Made by a program: the position numbers and the translations under genes
Notes under the pieces: generated by a model
What the model saw: only the letters and a program-made list of their open reading frames with translations
Databases searched by the model: none
Told to the model about the DNA's origin: nothing
Source: JAAXHH01 sp965248395
GTDB taxonomy: Bacteria > JAAXHH01
Reading direction: 5' to 3'
DNA length: 64,000 nucleotides
NCBI GenBank assembly: GCA_965248395.1
Contig: OZ252103.1
Coordinates: forward strand, 3,038,001-3,102,000
Shown: positions 54,815 through 63,766 of the stretch, piece after piece
Numbering within the stretch: the stretch's first letter is position 1
Layout of the letters: the number at the start of each line of letters is the position of its first letter

Positions 54815-55705
54815 ATGTTGAACGACCTGCGCGGCGTAATCCCACCGGCGACGACGCCCTTCACCCGGGACGGTGATGTCGATCTACAGGCCATGAAGGA
54901 TCAGGTCAACTGGCTGATCGGTCAGGGCGTACACGGCATCGCGGTGGGAGGGAGTACGGGAGAGGGCCATACGATCGATGTCGATGAATTCCACGGCATC
55001 GTGGACACGGCCCTGGACGCGGCGGCCGGCCGCGTACCCGTGGTCGCCGGTATCATCGTCGACAGCACCCGCGACGCGGTTCGCCGAGGAAAAGCCATTG
55101 CCGATCTCGACGTGGCGGCGCTCCAAGTGACCCCGGTCCACTACCTCTTTCGCCCCGATGATGATGCCATGCAGGAGCATTTCAGGGTGATGGGCGGAGA
55201 GGTGGAACATCCCATCATCATCTACAACGTCGTGCCCTGGAGTTATCTCTCACCGGAACTGCTGTGCCGGATCATGGACGAAGTGCCCGGCGTCATCGGC
55301 GTCAAGCAGAGCGCGGGAGACCTGAAACTGTTTGCCGACCTGATGCTCATGGCCGATCCTGAACATCTTCTCTTCTGTGCCGTGGACGCCCTGATGTACT
55401 CGGCCTACGCCCTGGGCGCCCGTGGATCCATCGCGGCCATACTTACGGCGGCGCCCCGGGCTTCGGTGGACGTGTGGGATGCAGTCCAGGCCGGCGATCA
55501 CCCCCGCGCCCTCGATATGCACAGAAAGCTGTTGAGATTATGGAACGCCATTGAGGGACCGAACCTGCCCGCCTGCACCAAGTATGCCCAGACGCTGCAG
55601 GGCTGCCCTGGAAGGTATCCCCGCGCACCCATGCCGGAGGCGTCCGAGGAACAAAGACAGGCCATCGAGCAAGGACTGTCGCTGTTGGGTGCTTTGGACA
55701 GGTAG
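54815..55705 (+). CDS. DapA-family (dihydrodipicolinate synthase-like) aldolase
   Basis: A 296-residue TIM-barrel lyase of the DHDPS/N-acetylneuraminate-lyase superfamily. The Schiff-base lysine is K164 (GVIGVKQSAGD) and the catalytic Tyr is Y137 (IIIYNVVPW). GVIPPATTPFTRDG and GGSTGEGH are standard motifs. Residue identities beyond this do not separate lysine synthesis from catabolic aldolases or dehydratases. The context (SSS transporter before, Ldh-family dehydrogenase after) favours catabolism of a 2-keto acid. A GGAGG lies 9 bases before the ATG. Confidence 0.9.
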   Translation: MLNDLRGVIPPATTPFTRDGDVDLQAMKDQVNWLIGQGVHGIAVGGSTGEGHTIDVDEFHGIVDTALDAAAGRVPVVAGIIVDSTRDAVRRGKAIADLDVAALQVTPVHYLFRPDDDAMQEHFRVMGGEVEHPIIIYNVVPWSYLSPELLCRIMDEVPGVIGVKQSAGDLKLFADLMLMADPEHLLFCAVDALMYSAYALGARGSIAAILTAAPRASVDVWDAVQAGDHPRALDMHRKLLRLWNAIEGPNLPACTKYAQTLQGCPGRYPRAPMPEASEEQRQAIEQGLSLLGALDR

Positions 55706-55728
55706 CGTTTACTGGAGTTTTCTACCGG

Positions 55729-56811
55729 ATGACCAATATGGAATCTCAGCCTGTTTGCATAAAGCCGCACCGCGTGGAACGCATCATGGACGCGATCTTT
55801 GCCCGGCTGGGGGTGGAGGGAGACGAAAGACAGGTTGTCGTCGACCGGCTCATGGAAGCCTCCCTGTCCGGCTACCACTCCCATGGCGTCATGAGAATAT
55901 CCATGTACACGGAGGGCATACGGGCGGGAAACATGGTTCCGGGCGCGCCCATAGACATCCTGGGTGAAACAGTCTGCACCCTGCACCTGGATGCCAACAA
56001 AGGTCTGGGTCCGTGGACGGCCACCGAGGCCATGAAGCGCGCCGTATGCAAGGCCGAGGCAACGGGCATCGGCTGCGCGAGCGTCTTCAACGCCAATGAC
56101 GTGGCCCGGCTCGGCAGCTACGTAGAGCAACCGGCGCGTGACGGTTACGTCGCCCTGCTCATGACCAACGATGCCGGGGGCAATCCCTGCGTTGCGCCCT
56201 GGGGCGCTACCTCGCCCCTGATGAGCACCAATCCCATGGCCGTCGGTATTCCAAGGGAAAGTGGAGACCCGATCCTCATAGACATCTCCACCGGGGTTTC
56301 GTCGGAGGGACGCGTGAAGATGCTACGCAACAGGAACCTGGCGGTGCCCGACGGCTGGTTGATCGATGATGAAGGGCGGTCCTCCACCGATCCCGAGTCC
56401 TATCTGTCCACGCCGAAGCAGGCGGCGCTCCTCCCCCTGGGAAGCCTGATTGCCGGTCACAAGGGTTTTGCGCTGAGTATACTGGTCGACGTGCTGACCG
56501 GCGGCTTGAGCGGTGCGGGCTGCAGTGGCCGCGTCCCCGATGACTCCGACGAAAATGCCCTGTTCATCCTGGTTATCGACCCCGAAAAGTTCGTATCGCG
56601 GGCTACCTTTGCCGCCGAGGTAGACCGGCTCGTGGAAAGCGTCAAGGGCGCACGAAAGGCGCCTGGCGTAGAGGAAATACGGGTGCCCGGCGAAGGAGCC
56701 TACCGCGAACGGCAACGGCAACTGGAACAGGGCATGGAAATCGATCCGCCGGTCTGGTCGGCCATTCAGGACATCATGGCCGAACTGGGGATCGAGAATG
56801 ATTGCATGTAG
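55729..56811 (+). CDS. Malate/L-lactate dehydrogenase (Ldh2/YlbC-type) family oxidoreductase
   Basis: A 360-residue NAD(P)H-dependent 2-oxo acid reductase. SGYHSHGVMRISMYTEGIRA holds the catalytic His of this fold, GIGCASVFNANDVARLGSY and TNPMAVGIP are cofactor/substrate loops, and GHKGFALSILVDVLTGGLSG is the conserved late block. The family reduces lactate/malate-like, 2,3-diketo-gulonate or delta-1-piperideine-type substrates. It overlaps nothing but is 23 bases after the DapA-family gene, so the two are probably consecutive pathway steps. Confidence 0.9.
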   Translation: MTNMESQPVCIKPHRVERIMDAIFARLGVEGDERQVVVDRLMEASLSGYHSHGVMRISMYTEGIRAGNMVPGAPIDILGETVCTLHLDANKGLGPWTATEAMKRAVCKAEATGIGCASVFNANDVARLGSYVEQPARDGYVALLMTNDAGGNPCVAPWGATSPLMSTNPMAVGIPRESGDPILIDISTGVSSEGRVKMLRNRNLAVPDGWLIDDEGRSSTDPESYLSTPKQAALLPLGSLIAGHKGFALSILVDVLTGGLSGAGCSGRVPDDSDENALFILVIDPEKFVSRATFAAEVDRLVESVKGARKAPGVEEIRVPGEGAYRERQRQLEQGMEIDPPVWSAIQDIMAELGIENDCM

Positions 56812-57107
56812 CCCGGCGTTCGGCGCGGCCGGATGTGTGGAAGTACCGCGATCCGCTATACACAGGCGCTCCGCACCCTAAAAGGCGCCATTTCCCACCT
56901 GCACGCCCCTGCTCGATCCCGCCTGGAAGAGTTCGTCCGGTTGGGATCGTCTCCCGTGGCGCCGGTTCCATTGTCGATTTCGGCCCGTCCATCGGTGTAC
57001 CGGGTATGGGTTCCGGGAATTTCTATGTCGTCGGTCGTCCTCTTGGACGTGCTGGTTTCTAATTGTTACAGTTGCGTGCCATATGCTGACCTCTTGTCGG
57101 GATAAGG

Positions 57108-57362
57108 CTACTTCTGCCCATTTGCAGGTGCGGGACCTTCGCTCGGTTCGGTGACATTGAACTTGAGGAAACCCCGAACCTCATCGATCTTGGTTTCTAC
57201 TCTGTCGATCTTGACTTCCAGGCCGTCAATTCGGTTGTCGATTCGGCCCTCCAAATTGTCGATTCGGCCCTCTAATCTGTCCATGTAGAATATGAAAAGT
57301 CCAGTAGCCGAGGCTATCAACGCGGCCTTTATGGTGGAGTCCCACCACGGCTTCGATGTCAT
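57108..57362 (-). CDS. Small membrane-anchored coiled-coil protein
   Basis: An 84-residue protein. Residues about 10-26 (IKAALIASATGLFIFY) form one membrane helix, then an alpha-helical coil with the repeated heptad LEGRIDN and RIDGLEVKIDRVETKIDEV, then a Pro-rich tail. The DNA of the coil has a 21-bp tandem repeat at 57235-57276. Layout is parallel to the gene at 3349. No catalytic motif. It stands alone on the minus strand. Confidence 0.6.
   Translation of the reverse strand: MTSKPWWDSTIKAALIASATGLFIFYMDRLEGRIDNLEGRIDNRIDGLEVKIDRVETKIDEVRGFLKFNVTEPSEGPAPANGQK
57235..57276 (-). repeat. 21-bp tandem repeat in the coiled-coil gene
   Basis: Two adjacent units (57235-57255 and 57256-57276) containing TTGTCGATTCGGCCCTC encode the heptad RIDNLEG. 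Expansion or contraction would alter coil length in frame. Confidence 0.85.
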
Positions 57363-57548
57363 TGTCTGGCTCCTGGCAGGCGTCGACTGGCTCCGGTGGG
57401 GGGATTCGGTACGCTCATCGCACCGGTCTGAATGCTACCCACAAGTTGCCCGCAAGTCCACTGCAATGTTGGTTTTTACCCAACCTGTCCGATCAGGTCG
57501 GAGTACCGCGATCTCTTGCCGATCATGCCGGCAACGATGTTTTCCATA

Positions 57549-59204
57549 TCACCACCTGACGTTCATCTGCAGCGTCCAGCGCGTCTCGACCAGCGGCAGC
57601 TTCAGGGTATCGTACCGGGTCTGCCTGGTACGAGCGTAACGCACCAGGGTGGAAACGCCCGGTCTTACGGGTCCGTAAAGCAGGATCACCCACCTGAGGC
57701 GGCGATTGGTTCTGAACAGGGAATCTGTGCCTTCAAGTCCACTGAAGCCCGCCAGGGTATACTCCCACTGTGTAGACAGGCTGATCCTGTCCCGGGATCG
57801 ATAACGCATGAACAGGCGGAGATCGTGCTCGGGCTTGCGGCCGGACTGATACTGTCGTTCGTATCGACCCCGCCACTGAACCGCGCCGGGCAGACGCCAG
57901 GAGACCTGGCCCTGCCAGATCTCCAACAGCGACTCCGCACCCGTACCCCGTTCATCCCGTTCACGTCGCCATACTCCAGATAATACGACGTTTCTTGCCA
58001 TTCTTCTGCGTATCCGGACGGTCCGTCGAAGGTATAATTGTCGATAAAGCAACCGGGGTTCCACGCTTAACTGGATCGTCGTGCTTCTTTCGGGTTTCCA
58101 GCGAAGTAGCAGGCTCTCCCACGCGCGTTCAGCCTTCTCGATGTACCTCGCATCGGCCTGCCTGTGAATCATCAGACCGCCTTCTACACGAGACATGCTC
58201 CAGACCATCCCACCCTGTATGATCTGGTTTCCGGCATCGTCCAGGGCCAGCTCTCCGAAAACGTTGGTAGCGCCGACTATAACGTCCAGGTCCATGCCGG
58301 CACGAATACGCCCGGCCGAATGGTTGACCGACAGGCCAAGCTGGCCTGTGCCCCGGCTCCAGGCCAGGCGGCCTCCGGAGGTCCACACTCCCGTGTCGGC
58401 CCTGGAGAGGATTCCGGTCAAGGTAAGCCCTCGGCGTTGGTACTCAAAGGCCGTCCCGTGCAGCGCTCCGGAGACATAGGTCGTGCGTACGGGCCGCAGT
58501 CCCCGGTTTCTTCTTTTAACCGAGGCGCTGAGGCTGGCTGTAGATGGACGTATCGAACGGCTGCGCCACACCAGTCCCTGGCCGAAATCCATTTCGTAGC
58601 GACCGAGGATGATCCTGCGGGAGGCACGTCGACGAACCAGTTCCACGTAACCGGACCGCCACTTGTATTCCCCCGCTCGACTGCGGCGCTCCGCCTGGCC
58701 GCCCAGGTCGATCCATCCGCCCAGTTCGAGATCCGCCTGGATGCCGAGTATCCCATTGCCGGTCAAGTCCGGCCGGTCGGTACGGCTCTGCGCAACGCGC
58801 CAGCGACCCCGGGTTCGCAGGACGCGTTTCCCCGTCACGTGAACAAAGGGTTCAATCCGGGTGATCAGGGCATACGTCACCCCGGGCACACGCAGAAGTG
58901 CTCCGGTCCTGTCAAAATCGCCGTGGCGATCCCGCCAGGCGATGATCGCCTGGGCCAGATTCGGCGAGATCCAGGGCAGTTGTTCCAGCTCCGTGCGGCG
59001 TGCGCGGTTGATGTCCAATGGCTCCCGACGAAGTGATTCAAGTAGCGCGATATCTTCGGGATCGATGTCTTCTGACTCCCGGTCGATCAGGACATCTATC
59101 GTATAATCGAGATCCTGGGCCGAACCATTTTCCGTCAGGTACAAAGCCGCCACCAGGGTCACCGAGAACACCAATCTCCACGTATCGTACATAAATCGAC
59201 TCAT
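57549..59204 (-). CDS. Helix-hairpin-helix (ComEA-like) plus outer-membrane barrel protein
   Basis: A 551-residue exported protein. The ATG at 59204 (MSRFMYDTWRLVFSVTLVAAL) gives a proper signal peptide; a longer frame to 59273 overlaps the upstream gene. Residues about 60-125 hold HhH motifs (LDINRARRTELEQLPWISPN and DRTGALLRVPGVTYALITRI), as in ComEA DNA receptors. The rest is a run of amphipathic strands with many Arg and a final aromatic (QMNVRW), suggesting a barrel. HhH-plus-barrel proteins of this sort occur in Bacteroidota-like groups with an unproved role, perhaps in DNA uptake. The start is one base after the stop of the PorV-like gene, so the two are translationally linked. Confidence 0.75.
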   Translation of the reverse strand: MSRFMYDTWRLVFSVTLVAALYLTENGSAQDLDYTIDVLIDRESEDIDPEDIALLESLRREPLDINRARRTELEQLPWISPNLAQAIIAWRDRHGDFDRTGALLRVPGVTYALITRIEPFVHVTGKRVLRTRGRWRVAQSRTDRPDLTGNGILGIQADLELGGWIDLGGQAERRSRAGEYKWRSGYVELVRRRASRRIILGRYEMDFGQGLVWRSRSIRPSTASLSASVKRRNRGLRPVRTTYVSGALHGTAFEYQRRGLTLTGILSRADTGVWTSGGRLAWSRGTGQLGLSVNHSAGRIRAGMDLDVIVGATNVFGELALDDAGNQIIQGGMVWSMSRVEGGLMIHRQADARYIEKAERAWESLLLRWKPERSTTIQLSVEPRLLYRQLYLRRTVRIRRRMARNVVLSGVWRRERDERGTGAESLLEIWQGQVSWRLPGAVQWRGRYERQYQSGRKPEHDLRLFMRYRSRDRISLSTQWEYTLAGFSGLEGTDSLFRTNRRLRWVILLYGPVRPGVSTLVRYARTRQTRYDTLKLPLVETRWTLQMNVRW

Positions 59205-59205
59205 G

Positions 59206-60015
59206 TCAGCCGAACTCCATGGTGAGCGAAAACCGGTGCGTGATGCCCAGCAGGGGATGGGACGACAGGGCATAGTCCGTTTTCAAGTGTCCCTTTTCCA
59301 GGCCCAGACCGACAAAGAACAAGGACGGATCGGTGGTCAGTCCCGCCCGGATCGTAACAAACTCGACCAGACGTAACTCCTGTCCCACCCGGCTGGTAAA
59401 GCCGTGGCGGGGGTGGCGGTCGAGCTGGAAGGAAATCGTCAGCCTGTCCCCTGACCTGCTTAACCCCGCCTGGATGACACGCGGGTTTTCCGTTTCCGGT
59501 CCGGTCTCTTTGAATCGACCGACAGCATGGGCCATCGCGCCGAAACGCAGGCTATACGGAAGATGTATGAGAATACCCGCGTCCAACGCGAAGGCGCCCG
59601 CGCCCGGGTAGTTCCTTACGGCCATGCTTGACCTGCGAAGGGCAAACCCAGCCTTGAATCTCTTGCCGAACGAGCGCCCATAGGACAGGCCTACTACCTG
59701 CTCCCGATACAGCGACCCTCCCAGGCTCTGGTAGAACAGGCCGAAATGTCCAATACCGGTCGGAGCGACACCGGACAGCGTCACCTGAGCCAGATCTTTC
59801 AACCCGAACAGTCTCGTGTAGTAACTCGTCAATGCAAAACGGCTTACCTGGGGCATACCGCCTGGATTCAGGAAGGACGCTTCGGCGTCATCCGCTACCG
59901 CCACGAAAGCGCCCGCCATGCCGACCGGTCTCGCACCCGCGTAGACCGGTTCAAAAGCACCCCACGCCCTGCCGGGAATCACCAGGAATATCAACAGTGG
60001 TATTATCCGTCTCAT
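59206..60015 (-). CDS. PorV/PorQ-like outer-membrane beta-barrel protein
   Basis: A 269-residue protein. GGGAG precedes the ATG at 60015 (MRRIIPLLIFLVIPGRAWG, a signal peptide); the frame extends to 60066. The mature start AFEPVYAGARPVGMAGAFVA then VADDAEASFLNPGGMPQ is the family signature, close to FadL-like and PorV proteins. PorV relatives in type IX secretion shuttle cargo to the surface; others have no known role. Its tight coupling to the HhH/barrel protein suggests one outer-membrane complex. Confidence 0.8.
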   Translation of the reverse strand: MRRIIPLLIFLVIPGRAWGAFEPVYAGARPVGMAGAFVAVADDAEASFLNPGGMPQVSRFALTSYYTRLFGLKDLAQVTLSGVAPTGIGHFGLFYQSLGGSLYREQVVGLSYGRSFGKRFKAGFALRRSSMAVRNYPGAGAFALDAGILIHLPYSLRFGAMAHAVGRFKETGPETENPRVIQAGLSRSGDRLTISFQLDRHPRHGFTSRVGQELRLVEFVTIRAGLTTDPSLFFVGLGLEKGHLKTDYALSSHPLLGITHRFSLTMEFG

Positions 60016-60183
60016 CTGTGCTCCCATCTGGAAATGATCGATTGGATACTCGGACCTCGGCGCCACAATTCATCAGTCGGAAGCCGGTCCGGGAATCTCG
60101 TTTTAATCGACTGTTAAACGACCAAAACACGGCTCAATCCCGTGTTGACACCCTCCCCGGAGCCCGTATATTGGAGATGGTGC

Positions 60184-60257
60184 GCCCCAGTAGCTCAGTT
60201 GGACAGAGCATCGGACTTCTAATCCGAGGGTCGCAGGTTCGAATCCTGCCTGGGGTA
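60184..60257 (+). tRNA. tRNA-Arg (anticodon TCT)
   Basis: Complete 74-base cloverleaf. The acceptor stem GCCCCAG pairs with CTGGGGT (first pair G-U). Anticodon stem TCGGA/TCCGA with loop CTTCTAA puts TCT at 60218-60220. The T arm contains GGTTCGAATCC. The CCA end is not encoded. Confidence 0.95.
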
Positions 60258-60308
60258 TGGGGATCGGGCGGTCAGCGTAGTCTGCGCGCCGGTTCCCGGT
60301 TCCCCCCT

Positions 60309-60382
60309 GCGTCCGTAGCTCAGCTGGATAGAGCAACTGACTTCGGATCAGTAGGTCGGGGGTTCGAATCCCTCCGGGCGTA
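60309..60382 (+). tRNA. tRNA-Arg (anticodon TCG)
   Basis: Complete 74-base cloverleaf. The acceptor stem GCGTCCG pairs with CGGGCGT. Anticodon stem ACTGA/TCAGT with loop CTTCGGA puts TCG at 60343-60345. T arm GGTTCGAATCC. It follows the other tRNA-Arg by 51 bases and is probably co-transcribed; the CCA end is not encoded. Confidence 0.95.
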
Positions 60383-60443
60383 TTCATTTCAAAAACATCC
60401 TTACCTTTAGAATCGACACCGAGGCATCGATTGCCGGGAAGGA

Positions 60444-61529
60444 ATGTCCATGGACCGCATCAAGATCGGCGTGATCGGCTGCGGTGCGATCGCGCAGATA
60501 CAACACCTGCCCCACCTCGCGGAACTGCGTGACCGATACGACCTGGTCGGGATCTGCGACGTATCCGAAAAGCTGGTCGACTTCATAGGCGGGATGTACC
60601 ACGTTCCCCATCGCGTCACCCGGTACGAGGACCTCCTCGGGCTGGATCTCGACGCCGTGCTGCTTTGTTTTGCCGATCCCAAGACCGAAGTGGCCGTCGC
60701 GTCCCTGAACACCGGAAAACACGTATTCATCGAAAAGCCCATGTGCTTTTCCGTCCAGGAAGCGGACCGGATTATCGGAGCCGCCGAGGCTTCGGGGAAA
60801 ACGCTGATGGTGGGATACATGAAACAGCACGACCCGGGGTACCAGTTTGCCAGGAACGAGATTCTCGCCATGCAGGATATCCGCTTCATCCAGATCAATC
60901 ACCTGCATCCCGGCAACGACGGCCATCTGAAGGAATACACGCTGTACGCTTTCGATGATATCCCGGGAGAGGTGATCGAACGCACGACAAGACAGCGGGA
61001 ACAGGCCGTCAGGGAAGCGATCGGCGACGCGCCGGAGGAGGCGCGCCGGATCTTCTTCTCCCTTTCCGGCAGCATGATCCACGACATCAGCAGCCTGCGG
61101 GGCCTGTTCGGTCCGCCGGAACGGGTGATCAGCACCGAAGTCTGGCGTGAGGGCACGAGCGTGACGACCGTGCTGGCCTATGAAAACGACGCGCGCTGCG
61201 TGGCGACCTGGACGAGTCTTCCCGGCCTTAACGATTTCCGGGAGACCCTGGAAGTCTGCGGCGCCGGACGGCGCGTGGCCATCCGTTTCCCCACGGGATT
61301 CGACCGGGGACTGCCGTCGCCCGTCACAGTGCAGGGCATGGACGGCGAACAACCCTGGAAGAAGGAGATTGTCGTCAACAAGCAGAATGCCTTTAAGCTG
61401 GAGATGGTCCATTTTCACGAATGCGTCGTGAACGGAAATCAACCCATTACCGACGGTTACGGCGCCCGGCAGGACCATGCCCTGTGCCGCGACATCGTAA
61501 ACGCTTACATGCGGACACACACATCATGA
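60444..61529 (+). CDS. Gfo/Idh/MocA family oxidoreductase
   Basis: A 361-residue NAD(P)-dependent sugar-type dehydrogenase. Rossmann loop VIGCGAIAQIQHLPHLAEL (about 10-28) and cofactor motif IEKPMCFSVQEADR near 94. SMIHDISSLRGLFG near 211 is the substrate-side helix. It opens an operon: its stop overlaps the next start by 4 bases. An alternative ATG six bases further on is possible. Family members oxidise sugars, inositols or nucleotide sugars. Confidence 0.87.
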   Translation: MSMDRIKIGVIGCGAIAQIQHLPHLAELRDRYDLVGICDVSEKLVDFIGGMYHVPHRVTRYEDLLGLDLDAVLLCFADPKTEVAVASLNTGKHVFIEKPMCFSVQEADRIIGAAEASGKTLMVGYMKQHDPGYQFARNEILAMQDIRFIQINHLHPGNDGHLKEYTLYAFDDIPGEVIERTTRQREQAVREAIGDAPEEARRIFFSLSGSMIHDISSLRGLFGPPERVISTEVWREGTSVTTVLAYENDARCVATWTSLPGLNDFRETLEVCGAGRRVAIRFPTGFDRGLPSPVTVQGMDGEQPWKKEIVVNKQNAFKLEMVHFHECVVNGNQPITDGYGARQDHALCRDIVNAYMRTHTS

Positions 61530-62458
61530 AGATTGTCTTTTGTACCCTGACGTTGAGTTCATACCGCTCGTCCGAAGCCGCCGAAAGGGGCTACCCCCTG
61601 GCCGATGAAAGAAAACCCGTTTGGGACTGGCTTGTCCGTCACGGATTCGACGGAATCGACCTGGGCGAAACCTGGTTCAATTTCTATGACGCGCCGGACG
61701 AAGCGCTGGTCGAACTGGGCGAAGAGGTACGAAGCCACGGCCTCGAGATCGGCGGTTTGACCGTACTCCGGAAGGTCATCACCTGGCCGGCGCCCGAGGA
61801 TGTCCGGGCGACGAACCGGGGGCTTTTACGAAGGGCCGTGCAGGCCGCCGGACTCGCCGGCGCGCCGCTGGTCAACATGTCCATCTCGCCGCAACCCTGG
61901 GAAGTGGGTATCCGGGAACAGGATCTGCGAGGCCAGGCCGACCCGGTGGGCAGCAGTATGAGAGCGCGGGACGAAGACTACGAAGAGGCCGCCGGTGTGT
62001 TGAAGGCGCTCGCGCTGGAGGCCGAGCCGAAGGGGACGGCGTTGACGCTGGAACTTCACCAGAACAGCATCGTGGACACGCCCGACGGCATGTTGCGCCT
62101 CATCGGACTCGTCAATCATCCTCTGATCAAGGCCAACCCCGACCTGGGCAATTTCTATTTCGCCTACGCGACGCCCGTGGACGGCTGGGATGACGTGTGC
62201 CGGAAACTGGCGCCCCATACCAACTTCTGGCACGTCAAAAACATACAGCGTGTCTACTTCCAGGAAGAAGACCGCGCCCAGCACATCAACGCGCCCCTGG
62301 GCGAGGGCATGATCGACTACCGCCGGGCGCTCAGGCTGATGCGTGACGGCGGCTTCGACGGATATATCAGTATAGAACTGGCCACCGGGGCCGATCCCTT
62401 CACCGCGATCCTTTCCGGAAAACGATACCTGGATGACCTGGCGAGGGACGAGATCTGA
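61526..62458 (+). CDS. Sugar phosphate isomerase/epimerase-like TIM-barrel protein
   Basis: A 310-residue xylose-isomerase-like barrel. The ATG at 61526 overlaps the previous stop (ATGA); the longer frame to 61421 lies inside that gene. Typical points are LVNMSISPQPWEVG, the metal-binding TLELHQNSIVDTP (Glu and His), NFWHVKNI (His) and GYISIELATG (Glu). This is the usual partner of Gfo/Idh enzymes in sugar or inositol catabolism. The next gene is an Nramp-like transporter. Confidence 0.86.
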   Translation: MKIVFCTLTLSSYRSSEAAERGYPLADERKPVWDWLVRHGFDGIDLGETWFNFYDAPDEALVELGEEVRSHGLEIGGLTVLRKVITWPAPEDVRATNRGLLRRAVQAAGLAGAPLVNMSISPQPWEVGIREQDLRGQADPVGSSMRARDEDYEEAAGVLKALALEAEPKGTALTLELHQNSIVDTPDGMLRLIGLVNHPLIKANPDLGNFYFAYATPVDGWDDVCRKLAPHTNFWHVKNIQRVYFQEEDRAQHINAPLGEGMIDYRRALRLMRDGGFDGYISIELATGADPFTAILSGKRYLDDLARDEI

Positions 62459-62501
62459 TTCCGGCAAGCGTCTTCCCACCTGAACCGACACGGAAAGCAA
62501 C

Positions 62502-63734
62502 TTGAAACTGAACTTCTTCCAAATGATCGCCCTGATGGGGCCGGGGATCGCGGTTGCGGCCACCGGCGTCGGCGCGGGCGATATGATTTCGGCCACCAAC
62601 GCCGGCGCGAAATTCGGGACCGTGCTGCTCTGGGCCATCGTCTACGGCGCCGTGCTCAAGTTCGCCCTGAACGAGGGGGTCGGACGCTGGCAGCTGGCCA
62701 CGGGCACCACGCTCCTGGAAGGATGGGTGGAGCGTCTTGGAAGGCCCATCCAGTATTTCTTCCTGCTCTACCTGTTAATCTGGTCCTTCCTGGTGGGCGG
62801 GGGACTGCTGTCGGCCTCGGGCCTGGCGGGTCACACGGTTTTTCCCGGCATGTCCGTCGCGCAATGGGGGGTCATCCACGCCCTGGCCGCGTGCGTCCTG
62901 GTCTGGATGGGACGATTTGGCTTTTTCCTCAAGGTCATGAAGGGCCTCATCGGCGTAATGTTCGTTTGCTTTTTAATCAGCGCCTGGGCGCTTCGGCCTG
63001 ATCTCGGGGACGTCATTCGCGGCATCGCACTGCCGAGCGCGCCATCCGGGTCGGTCGTCGCGGTGTTGAGCGTTCTGGGCGGGGTGGGCGGCAGCCTCTC
63101 TGTGATGTGCTATGGATACTGGATCCGCGAAGCCGGTCGGAACGGAAGCGAGTGGGTGAAGGGCATCCGTATCGACCTGGGCGGCGCGTACATCCTGACC
63201 GGTTTCTTCGGCGTGGCCGTCCTGATCCTCGGTGCGCAGATCCGACCCGATGAAGTGGGTATCGACATCGTTCTGGGCATGGCCGACCGGCTGGAAGTGG
63301 CGCTGGGTCCCTTTGGCAGGTGGTCCCTGTACCTGGGATTTTGGGCCGCGGTCGTTACCTCTGTCCTGGGAGTCTGGCAGGGTATTCCCTACCTGTTCGC
63401 CGATTTCATGGCCCTGTTCAAAAAGGTGTCCAGCGAAGATCGAGGCGCGATGGTTCGCACCGATTCTCCTTACTACCGCGGTTTCCTTTTGTTTCTGACC
63501 TTCCCGACCATGGCCCTGCTGCTCTTCGACCGGCCGGTATCCATCGTCATCGTCTATACCGTTGTCGGCGCGCTTTTTATGCCTTTTCTCGCCGGCACGC
63601 TGCTCTACATGAACTCGCGGAGAGAGTGGGTCGGCAACCTGAAGACGGGCTGGTTGCTGAACGGGCTCCTTGCCCTGGCGTTGATCCTGTTCCTGTACCT
63701 GGCTGTCCATCAACTGATCGACACCTTGGGCTGA
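62502..63734 (+). CDS. Nramp-family-like metal/solute transporter without DPGN
   Basis: A 410-residue membrane protein with about 11 helices. The start codon is TTG at 62502. The first helix reads MGPGIAVAATGVGAGDMI, the Nramp start, but the canonical metal-binding DPGN is replaced by GAGD, so normal manganese/iron binding is doubtful. Such Nramp-related proteins often sit in sugar operons in these bacteria. The next Gfo/Idh gene follows within 35 bases, so they are co-transcribed. Confidence 0.85.
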   Translation: MKLNFFQMIALMGPGIAVAATGVGAGDMISATNAGAKFGTVLLWAIVYGAVLKFALNEGVGRWQLATGTTLLEGWVERLGRPIQYFFLLYLLIWSFLVGGGLLSASGLAGHTVFPGMSVAQWGVIHALAACVLVWMGRFGFFLKVMKGLIGVMFVCFLISAWALRPDLGDVIRGIALPSAPSGSVVAVLSVLGGVGGSLSVMCYGYWIREAGRNGSEWVKGIRIDLGGAYILTGFFGVAVLILGAQIRPDEVGIDIVLGMADRLEVALGPFGRWSLYLGFWAAVVTSVLGVWQGIPYLFADFMALFKKVSSEDRGAMVRTDSPYYRGFLLFLTFPTMALLLFDRPVSIVIVYTVVGALFMPFLAGTLLYMNSRREWVGNLKTGWLLNGLLALALILFLYLAVHQLIDTLG

Positions 63735-63766
63735 CCCCGCTACCGGGCGTGAATGGAGCGTAAGGC

